Source of the DNA: Bathynomus jamesi
Taxonomy: Eukaryota; Arthropoda; Malacostraca; Isopoda; Cirolanidae
Direction of reading: 5' to 3'
DNA length: 64,000 nt
Assembly: GCA_023014485.1 (NCBI GenBank)
Contig: JAJOZX010000199.1
Coordinates: forward strand, 1-64,000
In this document: positions 32,542 through 43,692 of the stretch, piece after piece
How positions within the stretch are numbered: position 1 is the stretch's first letter
How the letters are laid out: every line of letters begins with the position of its first letter
Translations under genes and position numbers: made by a program
The notes under the pieces: generated by a model
Databases searched by the model: none
Told to the model about the DNA's origin: nothing
What the model saw: only the letters and a program-made list of their open reading frames with translations

Positions 32542-34119
32542 AACTATGTCAAACTGAAGAATGAATTTCAATGTAGGTATCTGTTTTTGTTTCATTGTAA
32601 TATCTTATCCCGTTTCAGAATTATAAATTAGGAGGCATTACTTTTCAGCATTCCCTCGTATATTATATATTTTTTTTATGCGGGAAGGAGGGAGCAAGGA
32701 CGAGTACCCCAAAAAATGCCCCGACCCATAGAAGGAGAGAGCCAAAATTCAAGATTCAAAATCAAGGTCCAGAGGTTTCGAAATGCCTGGAAACTCTGCG
32801 TTTGAAAGACTAGAGGCCATAGACGGGGAAAGATGGACTGACAGAGGTTGTTCCAGAGTTGACCTGTTGAGTACATCAAAGATTGAGAGTACCGATTAAT
32901 CTTTGCGTTACAGAGTTGGACAGAAAATGAATGATAATGTGTCGAAAGTCTGGTACTGCAAGTTGTTCTTAAAGTAGGGGACATGCAGTTAGACAGTTCA
33001 GAAGAGCAGTGTCCTTTATGATAGCGACAATAAAAGATAGAGTGAAGCAACATTACGGCGAAGAGAGAGGTACTGAAGACAGTAAGTCAGGGAAGTGATG
33101 AGACAAAAAGCCTTTGATTCCATCCGATCAAGTAGAGCGGTGTGGGTTTAGCCACCCCACATATGAGAAGCGTACTCCATACCGGAACAGGCAAGGCCCT
33201 TATACAGAGACAGCAACTGAATAGGGGTGAAGAAACTGTGGGCCGGTACAACGCACCTAACCTCTTAGAAGTTGTTTTAGAAAGAGAGTACGTCTGATCT
33301 TTCCAGGAAAGATTAGGAGAAAAAGAAATATCAAGAATGTTAAGAGAAGAGGAAAGATTGAGTTGTGTATTGTTAAGATATGGGGATAGTCGCGTGGAAG
33401 ATTGTGACGAGTAGACGGATAAAGAAATTGAGTTTATGAAACACTGAAAGCCACAAGCTTTGCTCTGCCCAGATCAGAGATAGTAGAAAGATCAGAGGTC
33501 AGGTGCACCATAGCCATCTCACGCGAATCAAAGTGACTGCTGTGAGGGACGCTTTGTGAAGCGGGTGGAGAAGTGAAGAGTGGAATCACCGGCATAAGAC
33601 TGGATAAGACAGGAAGTGCGACTTAAAAGCTCATTGAAAAATAAAAGGAAGAGAGTGGGTGACAGGACAGAGCCCTGAAGAACACCACTATTAATAGCTT
33701 TAAGAAAAGATCAGTGGCTATCTACAACCGCAGCTATAGATCGGCCAGAAAGGAAATCAGACCTGGAGGCACAGATAGGAGAGAAACCGAAGGAGGGTAG
33801 TTTGGAAATTAAGGATTTATGCCAGACTATCAAAAGCTTTCGATAAGTCTAGTGCAATAGCAAAGGTTTCACCGAAACCTCGAAAGGAGAATGACCAAGA
33901 CTAAGAGAGATATGCAAGAAGATTGCCAGTAGAGCGTCCTTTGCGGAACCCATACTGACGATCTGAAAGAAGATTGTGAGAAGAGGGGTATTTAAAAATA
34001 ATCTTATTAAGGATGGATTAAAAAACTGTGGAAAGGCAAGAAATCAAAGCAATTGGATGATAGTTGGAGGGTTGAGAGCGGTCACACTTCTCTGGAACAG
34101 ACTGAATGAAAGCGAACTT

Positions 34120-34383
34120 TCAGCAAGAAGGAAAAGTACCAGATGAAAGACAAATACGAAAGAATTTGCTTGGATAGGGTGTACGCACAGAAGCACAGTT
34201 CTTGAGAACAACAGGAGGAACACCATCAGGACCATACGCCTTCCTAGAGTTGAGCCCAGATAAGGTGGAAAAAACATATTTTGAAAAGATTCTAATTTTA
34301 GGCATAATTAAGTCACACGAAGGAGATGGAAAAACAACACCGGAATCATCCAGGATTGAGTTGGAGGTAAAGGTTTGAGCCAA
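34120..34383 (-). pseudogene. LINE reverse transcriptase fingers fragment
   Basis: This shows FSTLSGLNSRKAYGPDGVPP, the K-A-x-G-P-D box that precedes the RT palm, then VVLKNCASVRTPYPSKFFRI and a LSSGTFPSC end typical of jockey-like RTs. The following K-x-x-x-x-x-P-I box is out of frame at about 34090. It is a fragment of the LINE described at 32676-35323. Confidence 0.8.
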
Positions 34384-35086
34384 GAGTTTATTAGAAGAGA
34401 TCGCAACTGAGCCGTCAGAATGGAAAAGAGGAGGGAAAGAAGTAGTAAATTTGTTGGAGAGGTTTTGGGTTCGGTGCCAAAAAGAGCGAGAAGAATTAGA
34501 ATTACAGATTTTTCAAATTTTTGTTCGATGAAGGAAATTTTGGCGAGTAGAAGAACAGATTTTGCATGATTCTGGACAGAAATATAAAAAGAGATGGCTA
34601 GCAACGGTACCTTCTGAAAGCATCCTCTATTGCAGATAGCATTATAACAAAGTTAAGCCAAGGTTATTTGCACTAATAGTTGGAAAAGAATTTGGAATGT
34701 ACGCCTCCATGCCCAAGAGAATCAACTATGTGATGTGCTCAGCGCACTCAGATGGGTCCCGGCCACAGAGGGAGTAATCATTCCATGGGAAATCTGAGAA
34801 GTACTGCTTAATTAGAGGCCTTCTAACCAGCGGCGCCGCCTATTAGGAAGAGCCAAAGGCCGAACTGGAACGATAGGACATGAAACAGATATAAGATTGT
34901 GATAGAAGAAACCCAACGGAGAAAAAAAAAGTTTGACAGAGTAGGAAGAAGGATGAGTTGTTGGAAATAAATCCAGAATGTTGGGCCTGTATCCAAGGCG
35001 GTCGGGAATGCGAGGAGAGTGCTCTAAAATCTGCTTCAGCTAGGTCATTCAAGATAGAAAAGTTGTAAGCTAGTTCACCAGGAATG

Positions 35087-35323
35087 TCAGTGAAATGGAA
35101 GGAAAGCCAAAAGGTGGTGGTGAACATTGAAATCACCTAAAATAGAAATTTCAGCCAGAGGAGAGTGGGCTAGAATGCGTTCCACTTTGGAAGTGAGGTA
35201 GTCAAAGAGTTTTAGACAGTCAATAGCATTAGGAGATAGATAGATAGATTGGGTCTTGATTGATGGCGTGGAAAACGCAGTAATAATGAACAGGAACACC
35301 AGAGAAAAATAAACATTTTTCAA
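35087..35323 (-). pseudogene. LINE endonuclease fragment
   Basis: AP-endonuclease-like segment with the GDFNVHH box (Asp and Asn catalytic positions in the family) and an upstream TSKVERILAHSPLAEI helix. The reading continues in another frame below 35087 through PGELAYNFSILNDL. The N-terminal half of the endonuclease is missing at the junction with the plus-strand LINE that starts at about 35340. Confidence 0.8.
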
Positions 35324-35339
35324 ACTTTAACTGATACCA

Positions 35340-36420
35340 GGTTCATCTGATATACTGAACTTCATAATGTTTGCAGATGATACAACTGTCTTTTTCTTGC
35401 AAAGATGTTAATTCAGCTAAGAATATATTTAATTCAGAATTCATCAGTATAATGAAATGGTTGACCACCAATAAACTCTTCCTAAATTCCAGTAAAACAA
35501 ATTTCATGATTTTTATTAATAAAAGAAATGTATATCTTGATGAACTTAATGTTAATGAAGTCGCTATACAGGATTGTACTGTAACAAAATTTCTTGGTGT
35601 AATGCTAGATAAGAATTTTCAGTGGAGTGATCATGTAAATTTGCACCCTTGTTTGGGGAAACTCCACTAACAACGCATTAAATGGTATCTTTGTCAATGT
35701 CATCCAAAAACGAGCAATAAGGTTATTAGCTGATGCTGATTTCCTTGATCACTCTAGTGTATTATTTAAAGAGCTAAACCTACTAAAGCTCAACGATATA
35801 ACAAAAGTGGCTCATTTTATTTACAAGTGTAAGAACAAAATCATTAATTTACAATGGGTAAATAGATATTTTGTAACTCAAGAAATCCACTTTTATCAGA
35901 CCAGAAATATATCAAAGCTTGTTATACCTCAATTTAGATTGTCTTCATCTCAAAAACTACCCATTTTCATTGGATTGAAACTATGGAATGACTTAAATGC
36001 CGATATAAAAAGTCCCGATTAATAATGGCATACTAACAAAAATCTATGATTAATGTCCATTACTATTGTTTACTAATTATTAATTTCTCGTGTGTAATCT
36101 AGTATTAAAAACATATTTCTTGGGATTGTTCAGTTCTTATCTGTCATGTATAATATTGGTTTCTTTGTATGGTATTGGTATAGTGCCTTCAATGGTGGCC
36201 TTGCATTTGTCATGTCAGTAGTGATAATTTAAGATTAATACATGTTTTAACTATTAATAATACTTATTTACTTATTTATTATTAATTAATAACAACTAGC
36301 TGTTTATTTTTAAAAAGAGCCCAGTAAAGCCTGAAGCTTAAGGGCCAAATTTAATAATAAATAGTCGAGCTTCATGTCATTGTAAAAACATTGTATTTAT
36401 TTTATTATTAATAAAGGTTA
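35340..36420 (+). mobile_element. LINE 3' fragment on the plus strand
   Basis: It starts at the catalytic FADD box (MFADDTTVFF at about 35362) and continues after a 1-base shift as SAKNIFNSEFISIMKWLTTN and KLFLNSSKTNFMIF (35371-35670). A break follows. 35807-36022 then reads the C-terminal module ending FIGLKLWNDLNADIKS. The remainder to about 36420 is an AT-rich 3' UTR. This family differs from the minus-strand jockey type it meets head-to-head at 35330. Confidence 0.75.
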
Positions 36421-36589
36421 TTCGATAAAAATACCAACTTTTCGGAATGTACTCATTCCATATTTAGTGAATTTTAAAAACAAAAATACTTTTACAATTT
36501 ACTTTTTTAGTCACCGTTTTATAATTTTAATTCTGTTATTTTAAATTGGTCATTGATCCAATTTATTTTGTATTTAAATTAGTCTTTTA

Positions 36590-36684
36590 TTATTTTAACC
36601 CTGAAGATGGAATGAGTATCTTCCGAAACGTTGGTATCAATTAAAGGTTGAAGAACATTTATTTTTTCCCTGGTGTTCCTGTTC

Positions 36685-36688
<4 letters not shown>
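36590..36688 (+). mobile_element. Penelope-like element 3' end
   Basis: CCCTGAAGATGGAATGAGTA followed by CCGAAACGTTGGTATCAATT and a CCCTGGTGTTCCTGTTCATT end is nearly identical to 62463-62550, the 3' end of the Penelope copy whose GIY-YIG region is present. It abuts a (TA)n tract directly. The coding part is missing. Confidence 0.75.

Positions 36689-36768
<80 letters not shown>
36689..36768. repeat. (TA)n(GT)n compound microsatellite
   Basis: About 44 bp of TA followed by about 36 bp of GT, between a Penelope 3' end and a mariner TIR. Confidence 0.95.
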
Positions 36769-36770
<2 letters not shown>

Positions 36771-38369
36771 CCGGGTGGACGTAAAAACCTGGACACTTAT
36801 TTTTCCTACAAATTTCAAACTAATCAAACTAATACACCCAAATTAGTACAAGATTTAGCCAATAGTATGGTAATCACGTGCTGAAAACCTCAGTTAATTA
36901 TCTTTGGCCGTTTCTTAATTATAAAAAATTTAACTTGACGAAACAAACAGCGAGATTTTGTGAAGCTGACTACGTTCTTGGATGTGTCAGATGTTCGCTA
37001 CAAACCAAGCAGTTTCCGCATGCGCACCTAAAACAATGATAAGCGGCCACATGGCGAATTGGTAGGCTAGCAGTGTCAGATTTCTTTAAGAAGTGTTGGC
37101 TGATGGAATGTTTTTTCTTATTTTATTTCCTTGTGGTGTTAATTAAAATTATATCGTAATGGTTTTAAGTAAAGACGACTTAGCTGTTATAAAGCTGTTT
37201 TGCCGAGAAGGGATGGAGTGCTAGAAAAATAATTTGGGAATTTCCGGGAAAAAATTGGAAAAGAAGTAAGTACAATACGTAATAAATAAAATTAGACAAT
37301 CAGGGTCAACTGATAGAAAACGTGGCAGCGGTCCGCGTACTGCTCGGATTCGAGAAAACGAAAGGTACGTTGAAGAGCATGCGTTGTCGCAAGAAAATAA
37401 TCCTGGTACTCATCTTCCGCAGAGAAAAATGGCGAATAATTTAAATATTTCGCATAACAGTGTCCAAAATATAATGAAAAGTAAAGGAATCAGATCTTTT
37501 AAAAGATTGAGTGCCCCCAGAATAACAAAAGAATCCTTGGGAAGACGGTTAGAAAGGTGTAATTCTTTGTACAGAAAATTTAATTTAACAGACGTTAAAC
37601 GCATGTTTTTTTCAAGATAAGTCCGACTTTACATTAATTGTATCAACAAATCAATAAAACAACCGAGTCAATGCATTAACTTAAAAATCGGAAATCCCGC
37701 CAGACCATTTTTATCATCCAATTTCACGATTTCCCAAGAAATTAATGGTATCTTGTGGTGTTTCTTACAATGGAAAAACCAAATTATTCTTTACTGATCC
37801 ACAGAAAACAAAAATGAACTCGCAAAATTACATTGAACACCTCGAAGAACTTAGAATGCCAAGACTTGTACCCGAACGAAGATTTTACTTTTGTTCAAGA
37901 CAATGCACCATCTCATTCAGCCAAGGCAACCCAAGAATTTTTGATGGCGAACATTCCTGAATTCCTAAAAAGTGAAGAATGGCCACCAAATTCTCCTGAC
38001 TTAAATCTTCTGGATTACTTCGTGTGGAATGAGCTGAAGTCATTGGTGTACCATGGTCGCAGGGAATCATTTTCAAACTTGGAAGCACTTAGTCAAAGAA
38101 CTGAGGTTGTTTGGCCTATGGTGTCCCAAGACAAAATCAAGTCATCCATAGCTCAGTGGAAAAGGAGAGTACTGGCCGTAGTTCAAGAAAATGAGGGGCC
38201 AATACAACATCGATTTCAATAGGGTAAGTTTTACAAGAGTTCCATTGAAATTTTTAGCACATAACTATACTATTGGCTACATCTTGTACTAATTTGGGTG
38301 TATTAGCTTGACTAGTTTGAAATTTGTAGGAAAAACAAAAGTGTCAAGGTTTTTTCCGTCCACCCAGTT
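36771..38369 (+). mobile_element. DD37D mariner-family (maT-like) transposon, copy 2
   Basis: The left TIR (CCGGGTGGACGTAAAAACCT, CACTTATTTTTCCTACAAAT and on to TTAGTACAAGAT) is the inverse of 38270-38369. The arms are about 95 bp. A TA precedes the left end. It truncates the Polinton polymerase gene on its right side. The single plus-strand gene is broken. Confidence 0.85.
37160..38222 (+). pseudogene. DD37D mariner transposase, copy 2, broken
   Basis: The N-terminal helix-turn-helix begins MVLSKDDLAVIKLFCREG at 37160 and is followed by a stop/shift. 37384-37620 holds the second DNA-binding part (RKMANNLNISHNSVQNIMKS) and runs up to the first catalytic box, where KRMFFS is followed by a shift. 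The MVSCGVSYNGKTKLFFTDP segment is at 37745. The catalytic end is at 37833-38222, with FVQDNAPSHSAKATQEF and PNSPDLNLLDYFVW. Thirty-seven residues separate the last two aspartates. It resembles copy 1 in domain order, but the two are clearly different families by TIR. Confidence 0.85.
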
Positions 38370-40102
38370 TATATATATTGAAAAATGTGCGTCTACACAC
38401 ATCACAATCCCTCTTCTCAGCTTCAACTACACGGCTTCCACATTTGGAGCTTTTACACTGCTCACATACCATGTGGCAATCTTTACAATGTTTCACTATA
38501 TCATCCGCAAACTCGATACACCCTTTGCACAAATCATGATGTCGTCCATATTTTCGACTTTTGTTATAACTCGCGTAAAGGTCCCTTATATTACGGATGA
38601 GGAGATACGTTGTCCCTGACAGCCCTAAAATAAGTAGGGGTCTTGTACGATCTCTCTCAGCTTTTAAAATATACAGTCCTACGACGATCATCCATTCCAA
38701 ATACAACTATACGAACATTCATTTCCTGTTATACCCTTCTCAGCTCCTCAGGACCCATATTACAGTCAACTCAAGTTTACAGTCTACAGCTAGTTTACGG
38801 GCACGCTCGACTACCGTAGGCAGCCAAATTTCTTGGGTCCGTGTATTTAGTACAGTAAACATACGCAGTGGCGGTTCCTCATATGGGCAATATGGGCAGC
38901 CGCACAGGGCGGCATTTGTGGAGGGGCGGCATGAGCGCCTGCAAAAAAATAAAAATAAAAATAAGAATAAATAAATAAAGAAATAAATAAAAATAGTTTT
39001 ATTTATGGCAGTTGTGCAATTTAATTTGTATTTTTCCTGTTCATAGTATCATAATTACATTCTCTTAAGTGAGTTATTCTATTTACGTGATGAAGGATTT
39101 GTAAAATTCAGAAATTTGAGTCTTTGTTTTGGTTCTGAAGTTCCAACAATTAGTCCAATAAAAAGTTATTTTGTGAAAGAGTTATGTCTGTCCTTTATTT
39201 TGGGGGGATTCGAATGTGTGTGTGTTGGCGAACAGGGGGGGGGGGGCGCTGAAGGTGAGGTTCGCCCAGGGCGTCATGTAAGCTAGGACCGCCACTGAAC
39301 ATACGATCTAAGACTACTGCTATAAAGCCGCAACCACGATCGACGTTTATATGCCGTCTATAAATAGCCTGAGAACTGAAGTTAAGAGTATAAGGTTTGG
39401 CACTATGACCCGCAACACGGAATACACGGTCAATATTTACCGTGAAGTTGTCCATATTGAAGGCTATACTACTTTGAGAGGCCTGCATTATACGGCCTAA
39501 TATATACTCTATATCTACAGCTGCCAAGCGTCTGAATGGTATTGCTACCCAAAAATCATCTACATCATCTGACCCGAACCCGAAGGACAGCCGCGTTCTG
39601 ACTTCACGTTCGTCGCGGTTCTGAAGGGCAAACTCTACAATACGTTCAACTATACGCCGTAGTCCGTGTTCAACACCATTGCCATACATGGATCTAGGGT
39701 CAACCCTGACTATATACCGATTTCTAGTCAAGGCTGGGGTAGGGGTAGCGGTGCGCACCAACTCGAATGTTATGCCATCCTCTACAGAACGAGAAGCTGC
39801 TGCTGCTGCTGCGGATGTACCCAGAATTGAACAGGGATAAGGGGGTATATTTTTATTTGAGGAAAGTACTATTGTGGGGGTTGTGTCGTAAGACGTAGAG
39901 GGTTGGGGCTCTATTACTGGTGGTCTAACAACCGGCGCAATCCTGGCACGCTTTATACCTGACGTGGAGGGCTCTTCATCATGCCTCCGCTTTGAATTTT
40001 CGTGTGCAATGGGGGATGGAGTCTGTGATCACAACTACACTGTCGTCGGGGTCATCTGTAATATCGATGATGGGGTACTGTACCTCATCGTCATTCACGG
40101 TT
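38370..40102 (-). pseudogene. Polinton DNA polymerase B, exon 3 (N-terminal and zinc-finger part), broken
   Basis: A strong acceptor (polypyrimidine tract, TCTTCTCCCACAG) precedes 40102. An acidic linker and a low-complexity region with an alanine run (CTG/GCT triplets at about 39797-39812) follow. The conserved N-terminal domain (39761-39300) contains DFWVAIPFRRLAAVDIEYIL. A hAT MITE (38866-39297) interrupts the gene. 38706-38370 then has the cysteine/histidine-rich finger (repeated C-x2-C pairs, ending CDVCRRTFFN). A one-base shift lies near 40030 in a C-run, and further breaks lie near 38730. Exonuclease and polymerase domains are absent. Protein-primed replication is the family role; this copy cannot do it. 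Confidence 0.8.
38866..39297. mobile_element. 432-bp hAT MITE in the Polinton polymerase gene
   Basis: The left end CAGTGGCGGTTCCTC and the right end GGACCGCCACTG form TIRs. The octamer AACATACG flanks both sides (38858-38865, 39298-39305), a textbook hAT duplication. The interior contains an A-rich tract at 38943-38985 and a G-run at 39234-39246. There is no coding. Confidence 0.92.
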
Positions 40103-40202
40103 CTGTGGGAGAAGAGAAAAACAAGACTAGAATATAAGGATCATCACTTAAATATTTATTATATTTTGTAATTGACCCGCTTAGGAGTGTGACGTATTAG
40201 AA

Positions 40203-40759
40203 ATGGATTCTGTAGAAAAATTCAGGTTCACGAGCCCATCCACATGTATTATATCTGGCCCTACAGGATGTGGTAAAACTGTGTTTATGCTTAAAATCAT
40301 TAAAGAAAAGGGAGAGACGTGATATTTTGTTCTAAAAAGGTGTATATGACGTTAATTCGTTAAAAGGAAATGAACATACAGTTATTGTAATGGACGATCT
40401 CATGTTGGAGATGGATAAAACGTTTGCCGAGACATTTACAGTATTCTCCCACCATCTTAGCATAAGGGTGTTCTTCATCAATCAATCTATTTTTCAAAAA
40501 TAGATACATGCGCGATGTGTCGTTAAATACACAATATCTAGTCTTATTCGTGCAACGTAGAGATGTATCATAAATTGGGGTATTAGCCAATCAAATGTTC
40601 CCGAATCAGGGTAAGGAGTTTCTGGAAGTTTATAAAGAAGTTACAAGCCAGCGTTACGGATATTTGCTCTTCGAACCTCATCCGCGGAACACGTTTAGGG
40701 TGCTTCTAAGAACGAATATATTTTCAAACGAGCCTGAAACGGTGTATATTCCAGAATGA
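40203..40759 (+). pseudogene. Polinton packaging ATPase (FtsK/A32-like), broken
   Basis: An ATG at 40203 starts a segment with the Walker A loop SGPTGCGKTVFML near 40255. A stop/shift occurs at about 40320, and sequence around 40325-40380 seems deleted. The Walker B strand VIVMDDLMLEM is near 40385-40415. The following helix and 'FFINQSIFQK' sensor region (40470-40500) is also followed by a stop. The C-terminal part, ending near the TGA at 40757, is in a third frame. In intact elements this enzyme pumps DNA into capsids. It begins about 100 bp from the divergent polymerase exon 3. Confidence 0.8.
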
Positions 40760-41072
40760 CAGAGGCTAAGGAAATATCATGAGTTAATAAAAATCTGTCA
40801 TCGACTGCCCCGGGCAATGCAACAGATGTTTGCTAAAAATATCGACTCCGACTTTTTAAAATGCATCTGTGAAATCTGTCTTAACGTTATAAATTGCAAT
40901 GTATCAATGAAACCCTCAGAAGGCTCGCCTACACCGTTACAAGAACATAATACATGCACTCGCTCGTAAAAGTCAAATTGTGCGGGAGAAAAAAATTAAT
41001 TATTGTACAAAGAGGAGGGTCATTCCTCCCCATCTTATTTTCAGTTTTGGGTCCTTTACTGACTAGATTAAT
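40760..41072 (+). pseudogene. Small conserved Polinton protein with a C-terminal hydrophobic segment
   Basis: Reading without its start, 40764-40969 gives a helical part with KYHELIKICHRLPRAMQQMF. After a frame change, 40985-41072 gives KKLIIVQRGGSFLPILFSVL. A 'basic-QRGG-then-hydrophobic' end is conserved in small Polinton/adintovirus proteins I have seen next to the ATPase. No enzymatic function is known to me. It may be membrane-active or a minor virion protein (inference). Confidence 0.5.
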
Positions 41073-41075
41073 ATA

Positions 41076-41360
41076 ATGAAGAAAGTGGTAGTGATTTCAC
41101 ACGAGGTGTATGCTTCACCGCAAAGTTCAAAGAATCCAGACACTGTTCTAGAACCCAGTAAAAGCAGGCTTAAAAGAATGGAAAGCGAATTGTTAGCCCT
41201 ATTAAAGAGTGAAAAAACACCTGATGAGAAAAGAATCTTATACCAAGAAGTTCTGCAGAAATTTCTTCACAATTTCTTCACGAGTACAAAAATTATAAAA
41301 ATCCGACAGAGATTCCCGTGGTTATTAGGCACAGCACGGACAACGATAGGCATGGTGACA
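41076..41360 (+). pseudogene. Polinton coiled-coil protein, N-terminal part
   Basis: This open frame starts MKKVVVISHEVYASPQSS and has a helix SRLKRMESELLALLKSEKTP followed by KRILYQEVLQKFLHNFF. It is of the size and position of an uncharacterised Polinton protein between the ATPase and the integrase. It probably continues, after a break and a possible insertion at 41300-41470, into the frame at 41492. Function unknown. Confidence 0.5.
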
Positions 41361-41475
41361 TAGGGCCTGTGTCCGACGATAGAGCTGACTAACCAAAGAT
41401 TAACGGTCGGCCACACAACATATCGAGCATGTATTAAAAAGCACTCTCCCACATACATTGAGGAATAAAAGGTTT

Positions 41476-41845
41476 AAGTCTTTATAATCTATTGAATGAG
41501 GATCCCAACATAAACTGGACCGATACAGGTGAGATCACTGTGGAAGGAGCAACGGTACAGGGATCGAATGTCGTAGACATCGTCCATGATCTGGTGAGAA
41601 AGTGGAATAGGCCCTCACCATCAGGATGGAAGCATATTAAAGAAAGACTACAACAGATAAATATCCCCAAAGCAATGATAGGAAATCTGAACAAGTTAAA
41701 AGACTTGGAACATGCATCGCACGTGCCACAATTGAAAACGCCATCACCCCCGGCGGTAACACCTCTGAAGAGGAGAAAGAAGAGTATAAACAACGATCAA
41801 CCCTACCCACGTCCCTCTAAAATACGCAAATGGCTAACATATTAA
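41476..41845 (+). CDS. Conserved Polinton protein of unknown function
   Basis: This 117-codon frame has DPNINWTDTGEITVEGATVQ, the helix VVDIVHDLVRKW, a PSGW..I...L segment and a basic proline-rich tail (PLKRRKKS). The same domain occurs immediately before the integrase in many Polintons. It is likely the C-terminal half of the coiled-coil protein that starts at 41076. It overlaps the integrase start by 16 bp in another frame. No catalytic motif is visible. Confidence 0.55.
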
Positions 41846-42901
41846 GACGACACTATTATGATATTTCTAGCCCAGCCTCCTACGGAGGCGTAGATAGACT
41901 GTACAGAAGTGTTTACAATGATGGAGTAGGGAAAAAAGATGTTGGGAGTTTTTTGCGGGAGCAGGACGCTTATACACTTCATAAGCCTGTGAGAAAAAGG
42001 TTTAAAACAGCCACAACAAAAGCTGCTTCGATGACTATTTGGCAAGCAGATTTAACAGACATGCAAAGATATTCAGTGTATAACGATGGTTACTGCTACA
42101 TCCTATTCATAATAGATGTATTCTCTAGATATCTGTGGCTAATTCCTCTGAAAAATAAATCGCCTGAAACAGTTGCTAAAGCCACCAAAACGTTGATGTT
42201 GAAAGAAAACAGGGTTTCTGGCTATTTTTGTACGGATATGGGGAAAGAATTTATAGGTCGAGCTTTTCAGAACATGTTGACAGAGTTTAATATCGGCTAC
42301 TACACTACCAATTCTATACATAAGGCCTCTTTAGCTGAAAGAGTTCAACGTACCATAAAGGAACGCATTTACCGGTATTTTACAAATTAAACACACAAAT
42401 ATATAGACATTCTGGAACCATTGGCCTCAACATACAACCGCTCACACCATCGCACGATTGGGACAACACCTAACGAGATTTTAGAAAGAGGCGCGCGCAC
42501 AGAACCTGTTGAGAAGAGATGGAATACCACCACCACCACACTCTGCGCGTTTCAAAATCAATGATTATGTAAGGCTGTCGCATTCGGGAAATAAATTCGC
42601 GAAGGGATTTGAGCAAGGCTGGACACGTGAGATTTTTAAAGTTAGGGCTATGAAATCTAAAGGCGAGATGATGATGTATTACGTTGAAGATTTGAATGGG
42701 GAAGAAATCGCAGGAGGCTTTTACAGCGAAGAGTTGCAGAAAGTAACATTTAATTTAGGAAAAAAAAGGTGTTTAAAATTGAAAAAAATTTAGGAAGCAA
42801 AGGTTCAGGAAAGAGAAAAATGTACCTGGTGAAATGGCTAGGATACCCAGAAAGCTTCAACACCTATATAAAAGCTGATGCAATAATGAAGCTTAATTAG
42901 T
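41830..42901 (+). pseudogene. Polinton integrase (retroviral-type DDE) with chromodomain, broken
   Basis: ATG at 41830. The rve-fold core shows the first Asp in WQADLTDMQ, the strand YCYILFIIDVFSRYLWLIPL, the second Asp in FCTDMGKEFIG and the Glu in SLAERVQRTIKERI. An in-frame TAA at 42388 interrupts an otherwise continuing frame. A shift near 42510 leads to an SH3-like part (FKINDYVRLSHSGNKFAKGF). A further shift at about 42755 leads to a chromodomain (MYLVKWLGYPESFNTYI). All three catalytic acids are preserved, but the three breaks prevent a full product. The family role is insertion of the element DNA with short duplications. Confidence 0.85.
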
Positions 42902-42908
42902 ATGCAAC

Positions 42909-43692
42909 ATGGCGCCTAACCATTTCTACGTTACAATCCCGTCCTCCTCGTCCCTGTCTGTACACCCTAACAACACACTACCAACTTTGTAACAGAACTC
43001 CACGGACCCATTGAATTGGGTCGTGATACATATGAGTGTAATGAGTGTGAAAAATCCGGGGTAACTGGGGATGAAACCATGCGTACCGCTCTGACTGGGG
43101 ATGCACGGTATTACAGTACAGAAGTAACACTAGGAACAGGTCACTATGGTGCGGTCGAGGATGTTGTGAGAGACAAACGCAAGTTTAAAAAGCTCAAATC
43201 TTACGGGCGATTTAGTATACGAAATCGTAAACAATGATCCCCATGCATGTACTGTGACCCTAAAATCGCAGGCTAACCGAAATATTAAAGACCAAAGTGT
43301 GTTCAAAATTATGACCGATGAACAATATCGGTCAGTCATCCAAAGAGATACATTTCACGAGGCCCAACACGACTTGTCCAGCCTAATGTATCAGTTGAAA
43401 TTGGAGAAAATGGTTGATGGCTATAAACCCCGAGACATGTTCTATATTTACAGCAATATAGGGGAGAACTAGTTTGTTGGGGATACCCAGGCACGCCTGG
43501 TGCGCATAGCGCACATCCCCAACCATAGAGGAAAGTTTGAGTATTACATATGACAGGCCCCATTATGTGAATGTCGCAGCTAATTTAATAATCAATATCT
43601 CAATATATATAAGAGCGATTGAGGGAAAAAATTTCCCATCCGGTAATGGGAGCTTAACAGTGAAGCTGCACTTTCGACGTACTGAGTTATAA
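42909..43692 (+). pseudogene. Polinton penton-like (minor capsid, single jelly-roll) protein, broken
   Basis: The start MAPNHFYVTIPSSSSLSVHP at 42909 and the later segments (GHYGAVEDV near 43140; RDMFYIYSNI near 43430; the GDTQARLVRIAHIP stretch near 43480; a final FRRTEL end) are in the order known for the Polinton penton-like protein. The frame changes near 42990, 43210 and 43470. The stop codon TAA (43690-43692) overlaps the ATG of the next gene by one base. Role by family: capsid vertex component. Confidence 0.75.

Larger units (their letters stand above)
31176..32658 (+). mobile_element. mariner (DD34D) transposon with nested insertion
   Basis: The ends are CGAGGGCATGCTGAAAAGTA, then ATGCC, and the inverse at 32630-32658, flanked by TA on both sides (31174-31175, 32659-32660). 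Without the 272-bp insertion it is about 1.2 kb, the normal size of a mariner. It carries one transposase pseudogene on the plus strand. Confidence 0.9.
32676..35323 (-). mobile_element. Jockey-type LINE, 5'-truncated, decayed
   Basis: Reading the minus strand from 35323: an endonuclease part with LAEISILGDFNVHHHLLAF, then an RT fingers part with LSGLNSRKAYGPDGVPPVVL (34277-34200), a palm region near 33900-33700, the post-catalytic segment (LVAFS..., SLSPNLSWKDQTYSL-like) at 33450-33260, and a C-terminal part ending near 32680. Frames change repeatedly. I recognise the GDFNVHHQLWLSS-type endonuclease as a family frequent in crab and shrimp genomes. The copy at 3651-4045 is a relative. Confidence 0.8.

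Noticed and set aside
38344..38706. Host RING/zinc-finger gene
   Set aside because: The cysteine-rich segment continues the Polinton polymerase N-terminal region across the hAT MITE, in the same orientation and order as in that polymerase family.
41830..42390. LTR retrotransposon integrase
   Set aside because: The DDE core alone would allow this, but capsid, protease, ATPase and polymerase genes around it and the absence of gag/RT identify a Polinton.
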